The notes: generated from the letters alone by a model not told the origin. A stretch of 64,000 nucleotides of DNA from Lumnitzera littorea (GCA_024138015.1 JAMXBB010000004.1:113523882-113587881); one strand, 5' to 3'; numbered from the stretch's first letter, positions 10,045 to 22,792 are shown. Program-made: numbers and translations.

Positions 10045-13032
10045 TGTCGAGCTTGAATTTTCGTTTTTTTATTTTAATTTCATTTCTTATTTTCTGATTA
10101 ATACTAAACCCTAACCCATTTAGTATTAATCCTCAACTAGAAAAATTGGGAAATTCTAAATTAGGAAATTCCAGTTTTTTTAATTAAAAAATTCTTGGAG
10201 TCACTACCTGATCAGAGTAAGGAAAAAAATAGAAATCATAATCAATTGGGTGAATTGATTACAATTTGGTTATCAGTTTTTGATTTTAATTTGAATAAAA
10301 AACTAAAGGGTTCTAAATTCGAAAGCTAACTTATTAAACCTTAACAGATATCACTATCTATTTTCAGAAATTAAGTTTATTCTTCTAAATTACAACCCCC
10401 CCCCCCCACCCTTTTATATTGTTAAGAAAAATAAATGCCAAAAGAAAAAAAAAATCTAAATTTCTACAGATTTTAACGTCGCCTCAAAGGTATCTATGTA
10501 TTTACTAGCTAGGATCAGACGACCATAGCTTTTTCCAAAATCTATAGTATGTTGGTTTTTTTTTAATTTTTTGAAAAACTTATTGGATTTACGTTTTAAT
10601 TTATTCAGTTTATAAAAAAAAAATCCAAAAGGTACCTAACTCTTAAGTGTTTTTGTTTTATAAAAAAGTCCTCTATAAAACCTATCTTTTAAAAACGGGG
10701 CTTTTTATTTGTTGAAAAAATGAATTTTTCTTAGTGAGGAAATCCTAAAACCTTGATGCTTAAAAAAAAATACCTAAGCTAATATATATACATATATCAT
10801 TAAACAACTACCAATATATAAAAGACTAAGACAAAAAATAAAATCTCTTAATCTAATATGTGTAAATCCACTTACATTACATTATCAATAATAACTAACT
10901 AAGGAAATAATAATATAATAATAAAAAAAACAATAAATAAATAAAAATAAAAAAGAAAGAAAGAACCGAACTTAATTGTTGCTCGGCTGAAAGAGCAGTG
11001 CCGTATGCAATGCTTTGTGTGCAGAAGTGTATGGAGTATGCGTCGTTAGTCAAGGGACTGCAGTGGGTAACTTGTGCTATCGGTTAGGGGAATGCAGTGG
11101 AGTCGTGTGTGTTGCGAACAGAATAGGCGAGGATGGAGCAGCAGTGGACAGATCAGCAATGGACATCACGTACTGCTACGCGTATAGCGGCATGGGCATT
11201 TGAGAGGGGCTTGTTGCTTGTGTGCTAGACGAAGGACAGGTATTGTTGGCATAAAAGCAGTGCATGCAACAGATTTTGTTGTGCCGGGCAGTACCGATTC
11301 GAAGTTAGATTCAACTGCAGAAAGAAGATGTTAGGGAGGCGCTGGTTAGTTGTCAGTGGTGAGGATGAGTGCTGTCATGCATCTCACAAGTGCCATGTTC
11401 AATATTGCTATGATTTGATTGGGAGGATGGAACAATTGTTGTTGCATATGAGTTTGGCCTATGGAGTGTAGCTTAATGATCGATGTTGTGTTGGCCACGG
11501 CTGCTGCAGTTGCAGTGAGGATCGTGGCGGGTGTTCGCAGCTTGGACAAGTCAGCTTGTAAGCTGTTACGCTAATTTGGTAGCTGGTTGAATGTGGGACT
11601 TGCTGTTCGTAGATGTGGTTTGTTGATGTGTGAGAGAAGGTGCAACGATTGGTAGTGTTGGGGTTGGCGTGTTTTGTTCGTCAGTTGGTGTACCGAGTTA
11701 CTACTGATCAAAAGCTTGGAATGTTATTGCAGCAGTTTGGACGGCGTGACAGTGTGCGTAGAAGCTGCTGAAGTGCAGCAGTGGTGAAGGGTGTTTGGAC
11801 GAGTTCGTGAAAATGTTAGACAAGGACAACGGACTACGGCGCCATGGCTATGTGAGTGTGTATACTTAGGTATGTCTGCTGACCATGTTAGCCTTGGGCA
11901 TGCTGGATAGTTTGGTTAGTGACGTATGGTAGTGAGGACTCATGTGTGATTAGTTTTTTTTTACGTAGTGAGTGTTAGAGTACAGCAGTCAATGGACTCG
12001 TATGTGAGAGTGCAGGGTGAACAAGAAGGTGAGGAGGAAGACGAAGAGAGGGATTACGTCTGGGGTTTGCGGAAGGAGTGAATCAATTTACTATGTCAGT
12101 CAATAGAAGAGACAGAGGTAATCCAATTAGAAGTAGCTATCCTCGATCCATTGTTGTATAATTCAATTCTTCAAAATCATACAATCAAGTTCCTATTTTT
12201 TAGGAATTTGATTTGGAAAGACAGATTGAGCGTTTGATTGCGCCAAGTGTCGAAGAACAAGAAGAACGAGGGAGATAAAGGAAGTCCCCCTTTATTTTAT
12301 ACCATACAATCAATATATAAAGCCTGAAAGAAAATCGTATCAATAAGTAAATTTGAATCTTTATATCGTTTCATATCGAATTTGACTAAAGATGAAACTA
12401 GATTTGAGTCGTTTATATCGATTCATATCCGATTTGATAAAAATCAAATTAGATTTGAATATTTTATATCGATTCAAATCCGATTTGATAAAAGTCAAAT
12501 TCGATTTGAATTTCTTATATCTTTATCACATTAGATAACAAAAAACTTGATTAGATTTAAAAACTAGATTTGGATCCTGTATACTCAATCGATTTCGTAA
12601 TATGAAAAATAGAAAATAAAAAAACACATTTATGTCTAGTGATCAATCGATTTCGCAACATGAAAGATAGAAAATAAAAAACACATTTATGTTTAGTAAG
12701 ATTCGAACTCGCAACCTTAAGTTAATTCAATACCAATATTTAAATGCTTATCCGTTAGGTCATTAGCTTATGCCTTAACACTTAGTACAATTAAATTGTA
12801 CTTGAACAATGTGACTCCCTAAAGTTATTTAAACCGAGCTAAAATTAAATCGATTTTCTCTAAAACAATTTACTTCCTAAGAATCTATTTTCCTAAAATA
12901 TTTTTTTTTCTTTTTTTAATTTTTTTGCATTTTTATCATTTTTCAAAATTTTTATTATTTTTTTATTTTGAAATTAGGACCCTATTAAAAAACAAAATTA
13001 GGACTACAAGAGGTAAAAATTAGCTGTCTACA
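10045..13032 (-). repeat. 3' LTR of element K (left copy)
   Basis: It starts TGTCGAGCTTG and ends TGTCTACA on the plus strand. The first 1.98 kb match 32221-34155 closely, including AGTCAAGGGACTGCAGTG-like G-rich sequence, and diverge only where element D cuts the other copy. A sense-strand TATA box (TATAAAATAAAG) reads from 12301 to 12290. A run of C lies near 10396-10407. The G-rich section at 10980-12020 gives a few spurious short ORFs. Confidence 0.75.
12352..12545. repeat. 51-bp tandem repeat in the K LTR, about 3.7 copies
   Basis: Units start at 12352, 12403, 12454 and 12505 with TTTGAATCTTTATATC, TTTGAGTCGTTTATATC, TTTGAATATTTTATATC and TTTGAATTTCTTATATC. They lie just upstream of the TATA box when read in K's sense, where promoter repeats are often found. 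Downstream at 12583-12700 a second, 58-bp duplication is seen (TCAATCGATTTCG...ACACATTTATG, twice). Confidence 0.75.
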
Positions 13033-13048
13033 ACTGCCTCTTTTTGTG
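13033..13048 (-). promoter_or_regulatory. polypurine tract of element K
   Basis: On the minus strand CAAAAAGAGGCAGT directly precedes the LTR start TGTAGACAGC. The purine-rich tract next to TGT is the plus-strand priming site expected there. Confidence 0.6.
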
Positions 13049-13159
13049 GTGAAATTTGAATAAAACTTTGCTACAAAAACAAAAGAGACTATATTTGTCT
13101 TAGTGTGACTCTATCATAAGAAACACTATGACTAGTTATCTATAGTAAAACTGGTCTGT

Positions 13160-14340
13160 TGAAGATTTGTTGACGACAAATTTGAAACTAATAGAGGTGA
13201 GGATAACACCTTTGTAGGCTAGTAAGAACCCTAAAGAGAATAATGAGAACTTAGTTGTGCCCCCTTTAAGTTGACTAACTAAGGTGGCCAGAGTGCTCTT
13301 TGAACTGACTAAGACCCTAAAAGTGATTGAGAACCTGGTCATGCCCCCTATGGATTAACTAACTAAGGTGGGCGAAATGTTTCTAAAGCTAGCTAGGACC
13401 TTAAAAATGATAGAGAACTTGGTTATGCCCCCTATGGGCTAATTAACTAAGGTGGGCAAATCGCTCCTTGAGTTGGCTAAGACCTTAAAAATGATTGAGA
13501 ACTTAGTCATGACCCTTATGGGCTGACTAACCAAGATAGGTGAAGCACTCCTTGAACTGGCTAAACCCTATAAGATGTTGAGAACTTGGTCATGCCCTCT
13601 ATAGGCTAACTACCAAGACTGGCGAAGTGCTTCTTGAGTTAGCTAAAACCTTGAAAAGAATATTTGAGAACTTGGTCGTACCCCCTATAGGTTGACTAAC
13701 CAAGGTAAGCAAATTACTCCTTAAGTTGACTAAGGCCTTGAAAGATATTTGAGAGCTTGGTCATGCCCCCTATAGGCTAACTAACTAAGACAGGCGAAGT
13801 ACTCTTTGAGTTAGCTAAGACTCTAAAAGATATGAAAACTTTGTTGTACCTTCTATAAGTTGACTAAACAAGGTGGGCAAAGCACTCTTTGAGTTGGCTA
13901 AGACCCTAAAAGGAATATTTGAGAACTTAGTTGTACCCTCTATGGCTGACTAACCAAAGCAGGTAAAGTGCTCCTTAAGTTGGCTAAGGCACTAAAAGAT
14001 ATTTGAAAGCTTGCCCGTATCCCTTATGGGTTGACTAACTAAGGTGAGTAAAACACTACTTAAGTTGGCTAAGACCCTAAAAGATATGAAAACTTGGTCG
14101 TGCTCCCTATAGGATGACTAACCAAGGCGAGCAAAGCGCTCCTTGAGCTGGTTAAGACTTGGAAAGATGTTTGAGAACTTAGTCATGCCTCCTATGGGTT
14201 AATTAACCAAGGCAACCAAAGCATTCCTTGAGTTGGCTAAGATCCTAAGAAACTATGGAACTTAGTCATGCCCTAATGAGCTAACTAACTAACATAGGCA
14301 AAGTACTCCTAGAGCTAGCTAACCAATAGTCCAGTTTGGA
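13160..14340. repeat. 84-bp tandem array inside element K, about 13-14 copies
   Basis: Units recur every 84-85 bases, for example GAGAACTTGGTCATGCCCCC near 13413, 13577, 13750 and 14172, followed by TAGGCTGACTAACCAAGG and CGCTCCTTGAGTTGGCTAAG. The units are imperfect and none is clearly identical to another. The array lies close to K's polypurine tract, the place where Tat and Ogre elements often carry tandem repeats. No open frame persists through it. Confidence 0.85.
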
Positions 14341-14449
14341 AGTGATACGCTTTGATCAATCTGTTAGGTCTTTTTAGGTTCCACATTATGCATCAGGCTT
14401 ATGGTCAAATGGTTTTAAAAGGGATTAATGAGAGAACCTATTTTTGCAA

Positions 14450-14629
14450 CGATGCATCTCTAGGGGTTGGATACATGGAGAGGCACCACAACGAATAAGG
14501 AAAGAAAATAAAATGGGGGTTTTAGTGAATCCATAAGCTATCTTACTGGATATGATGTACCAACAAGATCCAATATGGCTTAAGACTCGTCGAATGTGAC
14601 ACATCGGTCCAAGTGATAGGATTGCTTAC
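14450..14629 (-). repeat. element G 3' LTR, first piece
   Basis: It matches 29014-29200 (GGAGAGGCA, GAATAAGGAAAGAAAATA, CTTAAGACTC and more). Its match stops exactly at the duplication CTTAC that borders element H and is resumed at 24683. Confidence 0.8.
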
Positions 14630-15257
14630 TGTCATGACCTTACAGGGAGCCTAGTAAAATTACCTAAAATTTCCATAACATGTGTGTACCCATGATATGA
14701 AAATCGCCTTGCAAGTTAGAGATTGCAAGACTCTATATGATTAATCACTAAGGTTACTGATTTTTAAGTAAATAATTTAATGTAAAATACAAATATAAAT
14801 AACTATGGGTGTCCGATATCCCACAATTCCTCATAAACACAGAGAATCGGTATCCCTTACCAAATAATAAGATATGATATATCAATATTATAAAAGAAAT
14901 ACAAGAAAAATAAAATTATCAACAAAGGTTGCTTATGTATCATCTAAAAAGTACTCAACTATTCCTAATACTAAGATACATATCTTCATCTCATACTCGG
15001 CACTCGAGACTTATCCCAATCCCAATGTAAGTAAACTTGCAAAAGAAACTATGAGGGAGTGAGCATATAACAGCTCAATGAGTTTGTTCCTCACCACCAC
15101 CGTTCAAGTAAGTTATCACACATTATTATCACACATGCAAGCAAGCTATCTACATACAAAATGAATGTAGGCGCGATGAATGCAAGCAACACATCCATGG
15201 AAGTCTGGAACTATGGAAGGTCTAGAATTATATCGTCTATACTTCGATTATCCCCTG
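14630..15257 (-). repeat. element H 3' LTR, outer piece
   Basis: On the minus strand it holds the family words CTCATTGAGCTGTTATATGC and TCTTTTGCAAG, equal to CTTACTGAGCTAGTTGTGC and TCTTTTGCAGG in F. The piece ends in CCCTG, the duplication beside the solo LTR I. The H LTR continues at 18203-18381. Confidence 0.65.
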
Positions 15258-18197
15258 TGTCACGCCCCGAAGCGGCAGAGTCATAACAACCTTGCCGTGT
15301 AAACCATTCTAAGATAGAAGTTAGCCTTACAATCACTATCTTAGACCTAATCTACATAAGGCGTCCACGACTAACCTGCTTTGAAGTAAACAGTTTGTAA
15401 TTTAAATAAATCATTTACCTATAAAAGTAAGGAATTACATATATGTTATAATTCAGTTATTGCAATTAAAGTTTACAATATTTCTCTATAATATATTTTT
15501 CTAGTTATTACATTATTCAGAAATGAAAAATTAATTCTAAAATAAAAACTTAAACCTTAAAAATATGTGTTTATTCCTCAAAGTTTTTCCTCACTCCCCA
15601 GAATCTAGCAGTTGCTAGCTTTAGAGTAGTTATTTGCCGCTTCTTAGCCAGCACCTGCACGACGTCTATAGGGATGTGAGTAAGCACAGCTCAGTAAGTT
15701 AGGACGGAGGACTTAAAACTATACCATAACCACACAACAGGGTTATCAATCAACTTATTAGGTGCAATGCATGTGCAAGCAAATGTCATCGCACGACGTT
15801 GTCTAGCCCGTCGTAAGATTAGAGAAATTGCGTCCGCTCTAATCCAGGTTGAGGAGTTGCCATTAATATAACAGCTCATGACCAAACCCAGGCTTGTGCA
15901 ATGGAGACCTCGCTCCTCCCGCGACTACCTTTGAACCACTGACTTCACCCTCGCCACGACCTCCTCTCCTGTCACTTAGTTCGACTGAGGATGAAGAAGG
16001 GACCATTATGCAATCTTGCACTATCCCTTTCGAAGGGGTCGGTATTTGGCCGGAGAGTCCTAAGTTCCCCTAATGGGTTGCCATGTAGGACTAATTATGA
16101 TTATAGGCCATATATTTGATTAGGTCCAGTTTAGGGTGATCATTCATTTCATACAAATCATACAATACAAGCCAGAGCAACAAACAGAATCATAACATCA
16201 CCCATAATCAAGCACATGCACACATTCAACTATCTAACAAACACAACTAAGCATAATCTTAAGCCTCCAAAATACAGCATTGTATTAATCCCAACTTACC
16301 TCGACTCCTTGCTCACTCACTCGAGGTCCGACTTGCTCAAGCTATCGCCGATTATCCCTATAACACAAACGTGGTTTCAGTTTTTCGTATAACTATTATA
16401 GGTTTGTTTTATTTTATAACGCTTATTGTTATGTTTTGTTTAGGGTTTAATTTACCTAATTATCTGGGTCTTAAATCTTTTATAATTATTCTAGGTTTAG
16501 GGTTAGGTTCGAGTTCGGTTTCCGCATTAATTTTTAAATGAGGTTCTTATTCGATTTCTAAGTCTTAAATATGCTTGAATCCTAATGTGAAATTAATCAC
16601 ATTATGCTCGAGTATTCAATTATCCTATTGGGTCTTAATTTAGTATTTTAAACTATTCGGTACACGCTATTCCTAATTGGGGTATCAGATTTATCCCTAA
16701 TGTAAGAAAATCTTACATTTTTTATACAATTACCTAAAATTAAATCTTAATTCAGATTTAGTATGATTCTGATTTTTATTCTAATATTATTTAAATAACC
16801 CTAATTTTTTAGATTTATTAATTTTCAATTCCACATATTATTAATTTCTTACAATAACTACCTAATTTCCTAAGTTAACTATGCTTAATACTTTAAAGGC
16901 TAAGATTAGGTTTCCACATCAGAGGTTAACATCCCTAAACATCTAATTACTATCTAACTCAGTAATTAGTATCTTAATCACTTAATTAACCCAAAATCAC
17001 CCAATTTTTCCATCATTTTAGGGCTAAAAATTAACTTAAAAATTTAGAAAATTAATTTTAAAAAAATAGCTTCATAGCACTGTTCTATATCATATGAGCA
17101 TCCTACAGAAAAAAATTGAGCTCCAAATTACACTCCTAAGCCTATTTATTTCTAGTTTTAATCATGCTCGGTTTTGTTCAATTTGTTAAGAACCCTATAT
17201 TTTGAAACGTGATTAAACTAAATCACTATTTTTCCATAAATATACATACAATAAAACCTCAAAATAATAAGTTTTATAATTTTCTAGGCAAAATAACTAG
17301 TTTTACTAAATTATACAAAATCGGGACAATTATGGGACTTACCCGGTTCGATGCTTTCTGGCCGTCCAAGCCCGGTCCAAGCTTGTCGGCCGGCCCGGAC
17401 GGTGGGTTTGGAGTGGGGTGGTGGTGGTGGCTCGATCCCAAGTGGTGGTGAGGTATAGGTTTGGCTCACTTGCCCAATTTGCACAATTTTCTTTTCCTTT
17501 TTTGTTTTCTGAATTTTCTCTCAAATTTTTTAGTATCTCGATTTTTCTCAGATTCCTCATTGCCCAAATGAGTTCTAGAAATTTTTCCCCTATTTATAGA
17601 CGATTTTTGTAATTATTATGCATTAATTAGATATGACTTTGCCCAATTTCTTTGATATTTAGCTTTTTTGTTGCCTAATTCTAATTGGTTGATTTTTATT
17701 TAGTAGATCCTGATATGCCACGATCTAATTTGGATCATCTTATCCTCTTCTGATTTTTTTTCAAATTTTTCCACAATTAATTTATAATTTTCTTTAATTA
17801 TTTACTTAGTTTTTGGCCAATTTAGGTAATTTCGCATATTTTTATCTACACGTAAATACATATGGGGTACACGTGAACATTCTTAATTATTATTTAGGTC
17901 ATTCTAAAATTTTTAGTATACATATAATCTATCTCTAATAATTTATTAGTTATTAGATTACACTTTTCGCCTTTTTAGCTTTTAGCAATTAGCAATTATT
18001 ATGCTTAAAATTCGAAAATTTTATAGTCTCCCATTTTATTAATTATTTTCTTAAATTCAAGTTTACGGGATCATTTTTACTAATATTTCTCTTAATAGTT
18101 TATAATTTGGGTTTGATTGAATTCTTTAACCGATCGCCTAAAACCTTATGTTTTAAGTTCAATCCTACGGTCAATTGGCTTAACTTTAAGGCTTACA
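15258..18197 (-). mobile_element. Solo LTR I (gypsy, 2.94 kb), minus orientation
   Basis: The plus strand reads TGTCACGCCCCG at the left end and GGCTTACA at the right, with CCCTG duplicated exactly at 15253-15257 and 18198-18202. There is no internal region, so this is a solo LTR left by recombination between two LTRs. It is the same family as F (18382-21882), J and H. Splice-like signals (see findings) lie at 16299 and 15655 on the minus strand. A GC-rich block at 17340-17460 produces short overlapping ORFs on both strands that are not genes. Confidence 0.8.
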
Positions 18198-18202
18198 CCC
18201 TG

Positions 18203-18381
18203 TACTTACTCGTACAGGGTATCTCAGCTTACCCACATGAGGCTACCTAGGGGCCTCACCTCCTAGGCTGCACTAGACTATTACCCTAGCCGAAAAAGAA
18301 AATTTCAATTAAAATAGGGGGATTCCATTCTAGGACTATCCACCCTCCAAGGCCCTTCGGGTACAACTTGCGAGTCCATCT
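18203..18381 (-). repeat. element H 3' LTR, inner piece
   Basis: It continues the H LTR after the second CCCTG. CCCTGTAC and GTACAGGG form a short hairpin at 18198-18219, spanning the repeat. The piece ends at CATCT (18377-18381), the probable duplication beside element F, whose partner copy is not in the window. Confidence 0.5.
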
Positions 18382-21300
18382 TGTAAGCTCCCAAAATTGA
18401 GTTTAGGACAACTGAGCTTAGATTTAGGGTTTTTAAGGAAACTTATCCAATTGAGCCCAAACTTTGCGACTAGAATGAAAAAGTTAGTCGAGATATCACA
18501 GTAAAGTTAGATTTTAGTAATAATGACTCGAAATCCCAGTTTTGCCCTTAGAAATTGAAATATTTAATAAAGTACTAAAATGTTCAGAACTTCTAAAATT
18601 GAACTTAGATTGCAACGAGAACTTAGAGATAAGTTAATTGAGCTATAAAATGAGATAATGTAGTATAATTTACTATATAAAAATACACGTAATTTTACGA
18701 GTGTACCCGGTATAAATAATAATTATACCCGTAAATTAACCCTAAATTATATAATTATATATTTATTGTGTTGAATTCATGAAATTAACTTTAGAACATA
18801 TCCTAAAAATAAAAGATATGCTAGAAACTTAATTATATGAGTAAAGTTATATATTTCACATGTTATTTATATAGAGTATATACTTATATACTAATTAAAT
18901 AATTAAATCCTAACATATACTATTCATATTTAATTAAATAATTAACAATGCTTATCCTAAATACATTGGAGCTTGCTGGAATCTACGTGGTTGCTACAGA
19001 AGGAGAAGAATTGCTGATTCAAAAAGCAATTCTTCAACAAAATGACACCTCATGCTTAATTAAAGTAGAAAAAACAAAAGAAAAAAAAAAGGAAAAATTC
19101 ATAGGCGGTGAAAGAATCCTATAAAAATTATCCTATCAGTAGATTGACAACATTTAGCAGTTAGGAACCAAGAATAGAGAAAAAGAAAAATTAGAAAAAA
19201 TCGTAGAAAATAAAAATAAATTTAGAAAAAAACAGGAAAAATTAGTGAAAGTGTAGAACCCTAACCTAGAGTGGTTCTGCTGTGAAACCCAATCAACCCC
19301 ACATGGTCCACCCACCGCGCAGGCCGCCCGACAACCGCCCAACCGCCGCTGGCCACTGGAGCACCCAAGAACACCAAGGTCAATTTTCTGCCCTGTTTTT
19401 CAATAAATTCTAAAAAATAATAAGTCTGCCCAGAAAATTATGAAAAAAATTTTACTTAGGTTATTTTAGACATGATTTCATGTGATAATTTTATTTTTGA
19501 AAAATTCGTAATATTTAATATACTTTATTAAGAAATCTATAATTCACCCGAATTTATATTTGTGAAATAAATGTACTATATGATGTTGTTTCTAGCTGAA
19601 AATTTTTGTGTAGAATGTGTATGATATATAGGTAATTGCTATGTAGCCCAAATTTTTATTTGAATAATTTTGATATTTATTTAATATTTAGGCCTGAAAT
19701 TAGCTCGAAAATAGGAGGAAATTATGAATTTAATGGGAAATTATGAAATTAATTGATGAAATGGACATGTACTAATCTATAATAAATAGTAACAGTATTG
19801 AGTCAGATTGAAATTAATTTGGTGTTAAAAGAATTATAATTGGATAATTTATCATAATTTAAGGGTAAAATCATCAATATAAAAACATAGGCAATAGGTC
19901 GGAAACTTGAAACCAAGTGATAACTGAATTTCCTATATTTTTAGAATCCTATAGAAATTTTCGGGGAATTATTTGGTAACCCAAACCATTTATTACGAAT
20001 TTATTAAGTAAAATAGCTTAAATTACAAGTCGATGTGTATTTGTAATATTAATAGGCTAAAATGAATTAAATAAAAGCTATATAAAGGATTGCTAATCAG
20101 ATGGGATTAATAGAAATTTTTATTTTATTTAGTAATATTTTCTGATCGGGATACACTTTAGGTGTATTAGAATTGAATAATACTCATATTGTTACAATAT
20201 AAGGACAAATTAGATAAAATATAATTTAATAATGTAAATCACGTATAATACGATCATTTTTGTATAATTATGTATAATTGTATTAAAAACTTAAACTACC
20301 CGTTAAAAGCCCCCTCTAGAAACAGGATTCGTAAAACGTGTCTTTAGGTCTATACGAACCCAATGACACTAATTTTGTTGAAATCGGACAACCTTAAGTA
20401 ATTTAGCTCAAGACTATATCATATTCAAGAATATACAAATTTCGGTAACCTTACTGGAATGAAAACGTGAATTAATAAATAAAAAGTAAGTTTCGATACG
20501 ATCGAAATGATATATAATACATAATATATATATGATATACAATATCAATAATTAATAATTTAATCCGATATATAGTGATAATATGACGATATATTATGGA
20601 AATAATATATATAATCATTTTAGATAAAACCCTAATGTTTTCGTAATTATTACGAAAACTGAATTTGGGCCTTTTGTGCAATTAGGACCTTCCAATACCA
20701 AGACGGTTGACAATTCAAGTCAGCAATAACGAACGTCTAAACAAGTAAGTTGGGGTTGTGGCTTCACCGCTGTTTGGATGCTATTTAAAGTATTCGGAGA
20801 CTCAAGAGTACTTCTGATTGTGTTTGTAGTTAAATGATTATGCGCATGCTATGTGTGTGAATGATACTTAATTGTGACGGGAGTTCAACTCTTTGGAGTG
20901 CTGTTCTGCATATTTGTATGGATTCCATATTGTTTGAACTTGTTGGTCACCCTTAATTAACACTAATGGTTATTCGACTAAAATGTGATTGAACATGCAT
21001 AATCACCCGTTAAGGGAAAACGATTAAGAGTGTTAGGCCAAATACCGACTTCCTTCGATGAGGATAGCTGAAATGGTCCTTTCCCCATCCTTAGTCGAAC
21101 TAAGTGATAGGCGAGGGGGTCGCGGCGGCCATAGTTTGAAGGCGGTCATAGGAGGAGGGTGTTCTCCATTGCACAAGCCCGGGTTTGGTCTAACTTGAGT
21201 TGCGATGAAACTCTTCAATCCGGGTTGGAGCGGATGAAATTTCTCTAACCTCACAGTAAACCGGTTAACACTGTACGATGTTTCATTTGAGTGATTGCAT

Positions 21301-21882
21301 TACATTTCATCATGATTATTAACCTTATTTGTGATTGTATAGTACTCTTTTGACTCCGCCCCACTTACTGAGCTAGTTGTGCTCACATCCCTACAGACTC
21401 TTTTGCAGGTATTGAGTGAAGGTAAGATGTTTAGGTACCACCGTTCCCAGGTTAGTGTGCTGCTGTGTGGGAAAGTGAGGATCGAGGAATTTAACTGAAC
21501 TTAAGCTTTTGGCTTTGTCTTTAAGTTTTGAGGAAAACTAATTGGGAATTCCCTGGAAGCCCACTAGTTTTCTAACTTATTGTATATAGACCGTAACACC
21601 CGTTGTTTTTAACAAACTCGGATTGTAAACTTTACCTTTGGACGTAAAATGTTTGTTTAAATACTGTTATGATACTAAACAGTAGGTTGTATAGAATAAG
21701 TAACTTGTAAAAGCTCTACCACATGTTTAGTTAATAACAGATGTCAGAACAAACGTTTCAAGCTGGTTGAGTTGTGCGCCTTGTGTGAACTGCGTCTACG
21801 ATAGCAGCTGTGAGGTCAGCTTTTATCTTAGATTAGTTTACACGGCGGGACTGTTATGACTCTTCTTGTTCGGGGCGTGACA
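18382..21882 (+). repeat. 5' LTR of element F, 3.5 kb
   Basis: It begins TGTAAGCTCCC and ends CGGGGCGTGACA. Its right half is the reverse complement of solo LTR I: CACTTACTGAGCTAG...GTGCTCACATCCCTA is seen in both, and the 21000-21250 block matches 15780-16060. It carries GTAAGTTGGG at 20745 and TTTTGCAGG at 21401. It is transcribed toward the primer site at 21891. ORFs inside it are accidental. Confidence 0.75.
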
Positions 21883-21890
21883 ATTCTGAG

Positions 21891-21908
21891 TTGGTATCAA
21901 AGCATGGT
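21891..21908 (+). promoter_or_regulatory. primer-binding site of element F
   Basis: TTGGTATCAAAGCATGG, eight bases after the LTR end, fits the complement of the plant initiator tRNA-Met 3' end (TGGTATCAGAGC). It primes minus-strand DNA synthesis. One base differs from the usual core. Confidence 0.8.
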
Positions 21909-21983
21909 TCTAAAAAGAACCAAGCTTTGAAGCGTCTAATAAAAAATTAGTAGACAATAGGATCACTAAGAGTGGGTCTGATA

Positions 21984-22792
21984 ATGGATTTAAAAGACTT
22001 AGATTATAAGATATATGTAAAACAAAGTTATGAACTGACTTTAACTTGTTATTTCAGATTCGAAAAACTGGTTTGTTACATGCATGGTGGAATTTTGAAT
22101 GGGAAGGGGATGAAACTCCTATTGAATATAGGATTCGGATGCAAAATCTATTGTTAGATTTGGCTTACTAGAAGTTGTTTTACACTGTTGATGAGATTCT
22201 TGAAAATTATAAGCATGGAATGTCCTATAGCATGCAAGATGATTGGAGAATAATGAGGGATGAGTTAGGGCCTGCGTATAATGAGTATACTGCTATTGCT
22301 GTTTATGAAAAGAAATATCTGCGAGAAAATGGAGTTTTATCTGTAATAATTCCTATATTATATTTTCTAGCTTTAGTAGAGGCCGGTAGGGAATATCCCC
22401 CAGGTTTTGATTAGATACCCTTAGGTGTTCCACATATTCCTAGGAACTATCTTCCTAGTGTAGTCGACTGGTTTCCCAGATACCCCCTAGATGAAGCAGA
22501 GGATATAGAAGTACCACTACAGCCTCATGAGCCTAAACCCCATGTGATGCCACCCGAGAATCTACCTCAAGAAGCTTAGCCAAATGTAGGAATGAACAAT
22601 GATAATGATGATGATCCTGAGGAAGATTCAGAAGAAGAGAAAGCACAGGATAGTGGTAGTGACGTGCACGAGGTAGTAGTCATACCAGATACTCTTGTAG
22701 TGATAGAGGTTAGTTCAGGATCTGATGAAACTGGCATGGAAGATTGGTTTCCCTTAGAAGATGTAGCAACTCTAGATAGTGGAAATAACTGA
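21984..22792 (+). pseudogene. unrecognised ORF before gag in element F
   Basis: About 270 codons start at ATG 21984, roughly 75 bases after the primer site. They contain one likely frameshift near 22055 and three in-frame TAG stops (22169, 22412, 22577). Readable parts include HAWWNFEWEGDETPIEY, DEILENYKHGMSYSMQDD, FLALVEAGREYPPGF and VVDWFPRYPLDEAED, then a very acidic tail (DNDDDPEEDSEEEK) ending FPLEDVATLDSGNN. I do not recognise the family. The even decay and lack of other frame changes suggest it once coded a protein. It precedes gag by 556 bases. Extra ORFs before gag are known in Ogre elements, but F has a tRNA-Met primer site, so the parallel is only positional. It could also be a divergent N-terminal gag segment. 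Confidence 0.55.

Noticed and set aside
12690..12720. TTCGAACTCGCAACC, similar to a tRNA B box (SINE or tRNA gene)
   Set aside because: No matching A box or cloverleaf was recognised, and it lies inside the K LTR.
13160..14340. CRISPR-like regular repeats
   Set aside because: The units are 84 bp without distinct spacers and imperfect, in a plant retrotransposon.
17209..17612. Overlapping ORFs on both strands in a GC-rich patch
   Set aside because: They lie inside solo LTR I, mirror each other and have no family resemblance.
21891..21908. GGTATCA-type words as tRNA gene pieces
   Set aside because: The position directly after LTR ends in F, G and D shows that they are primer-binding sites.
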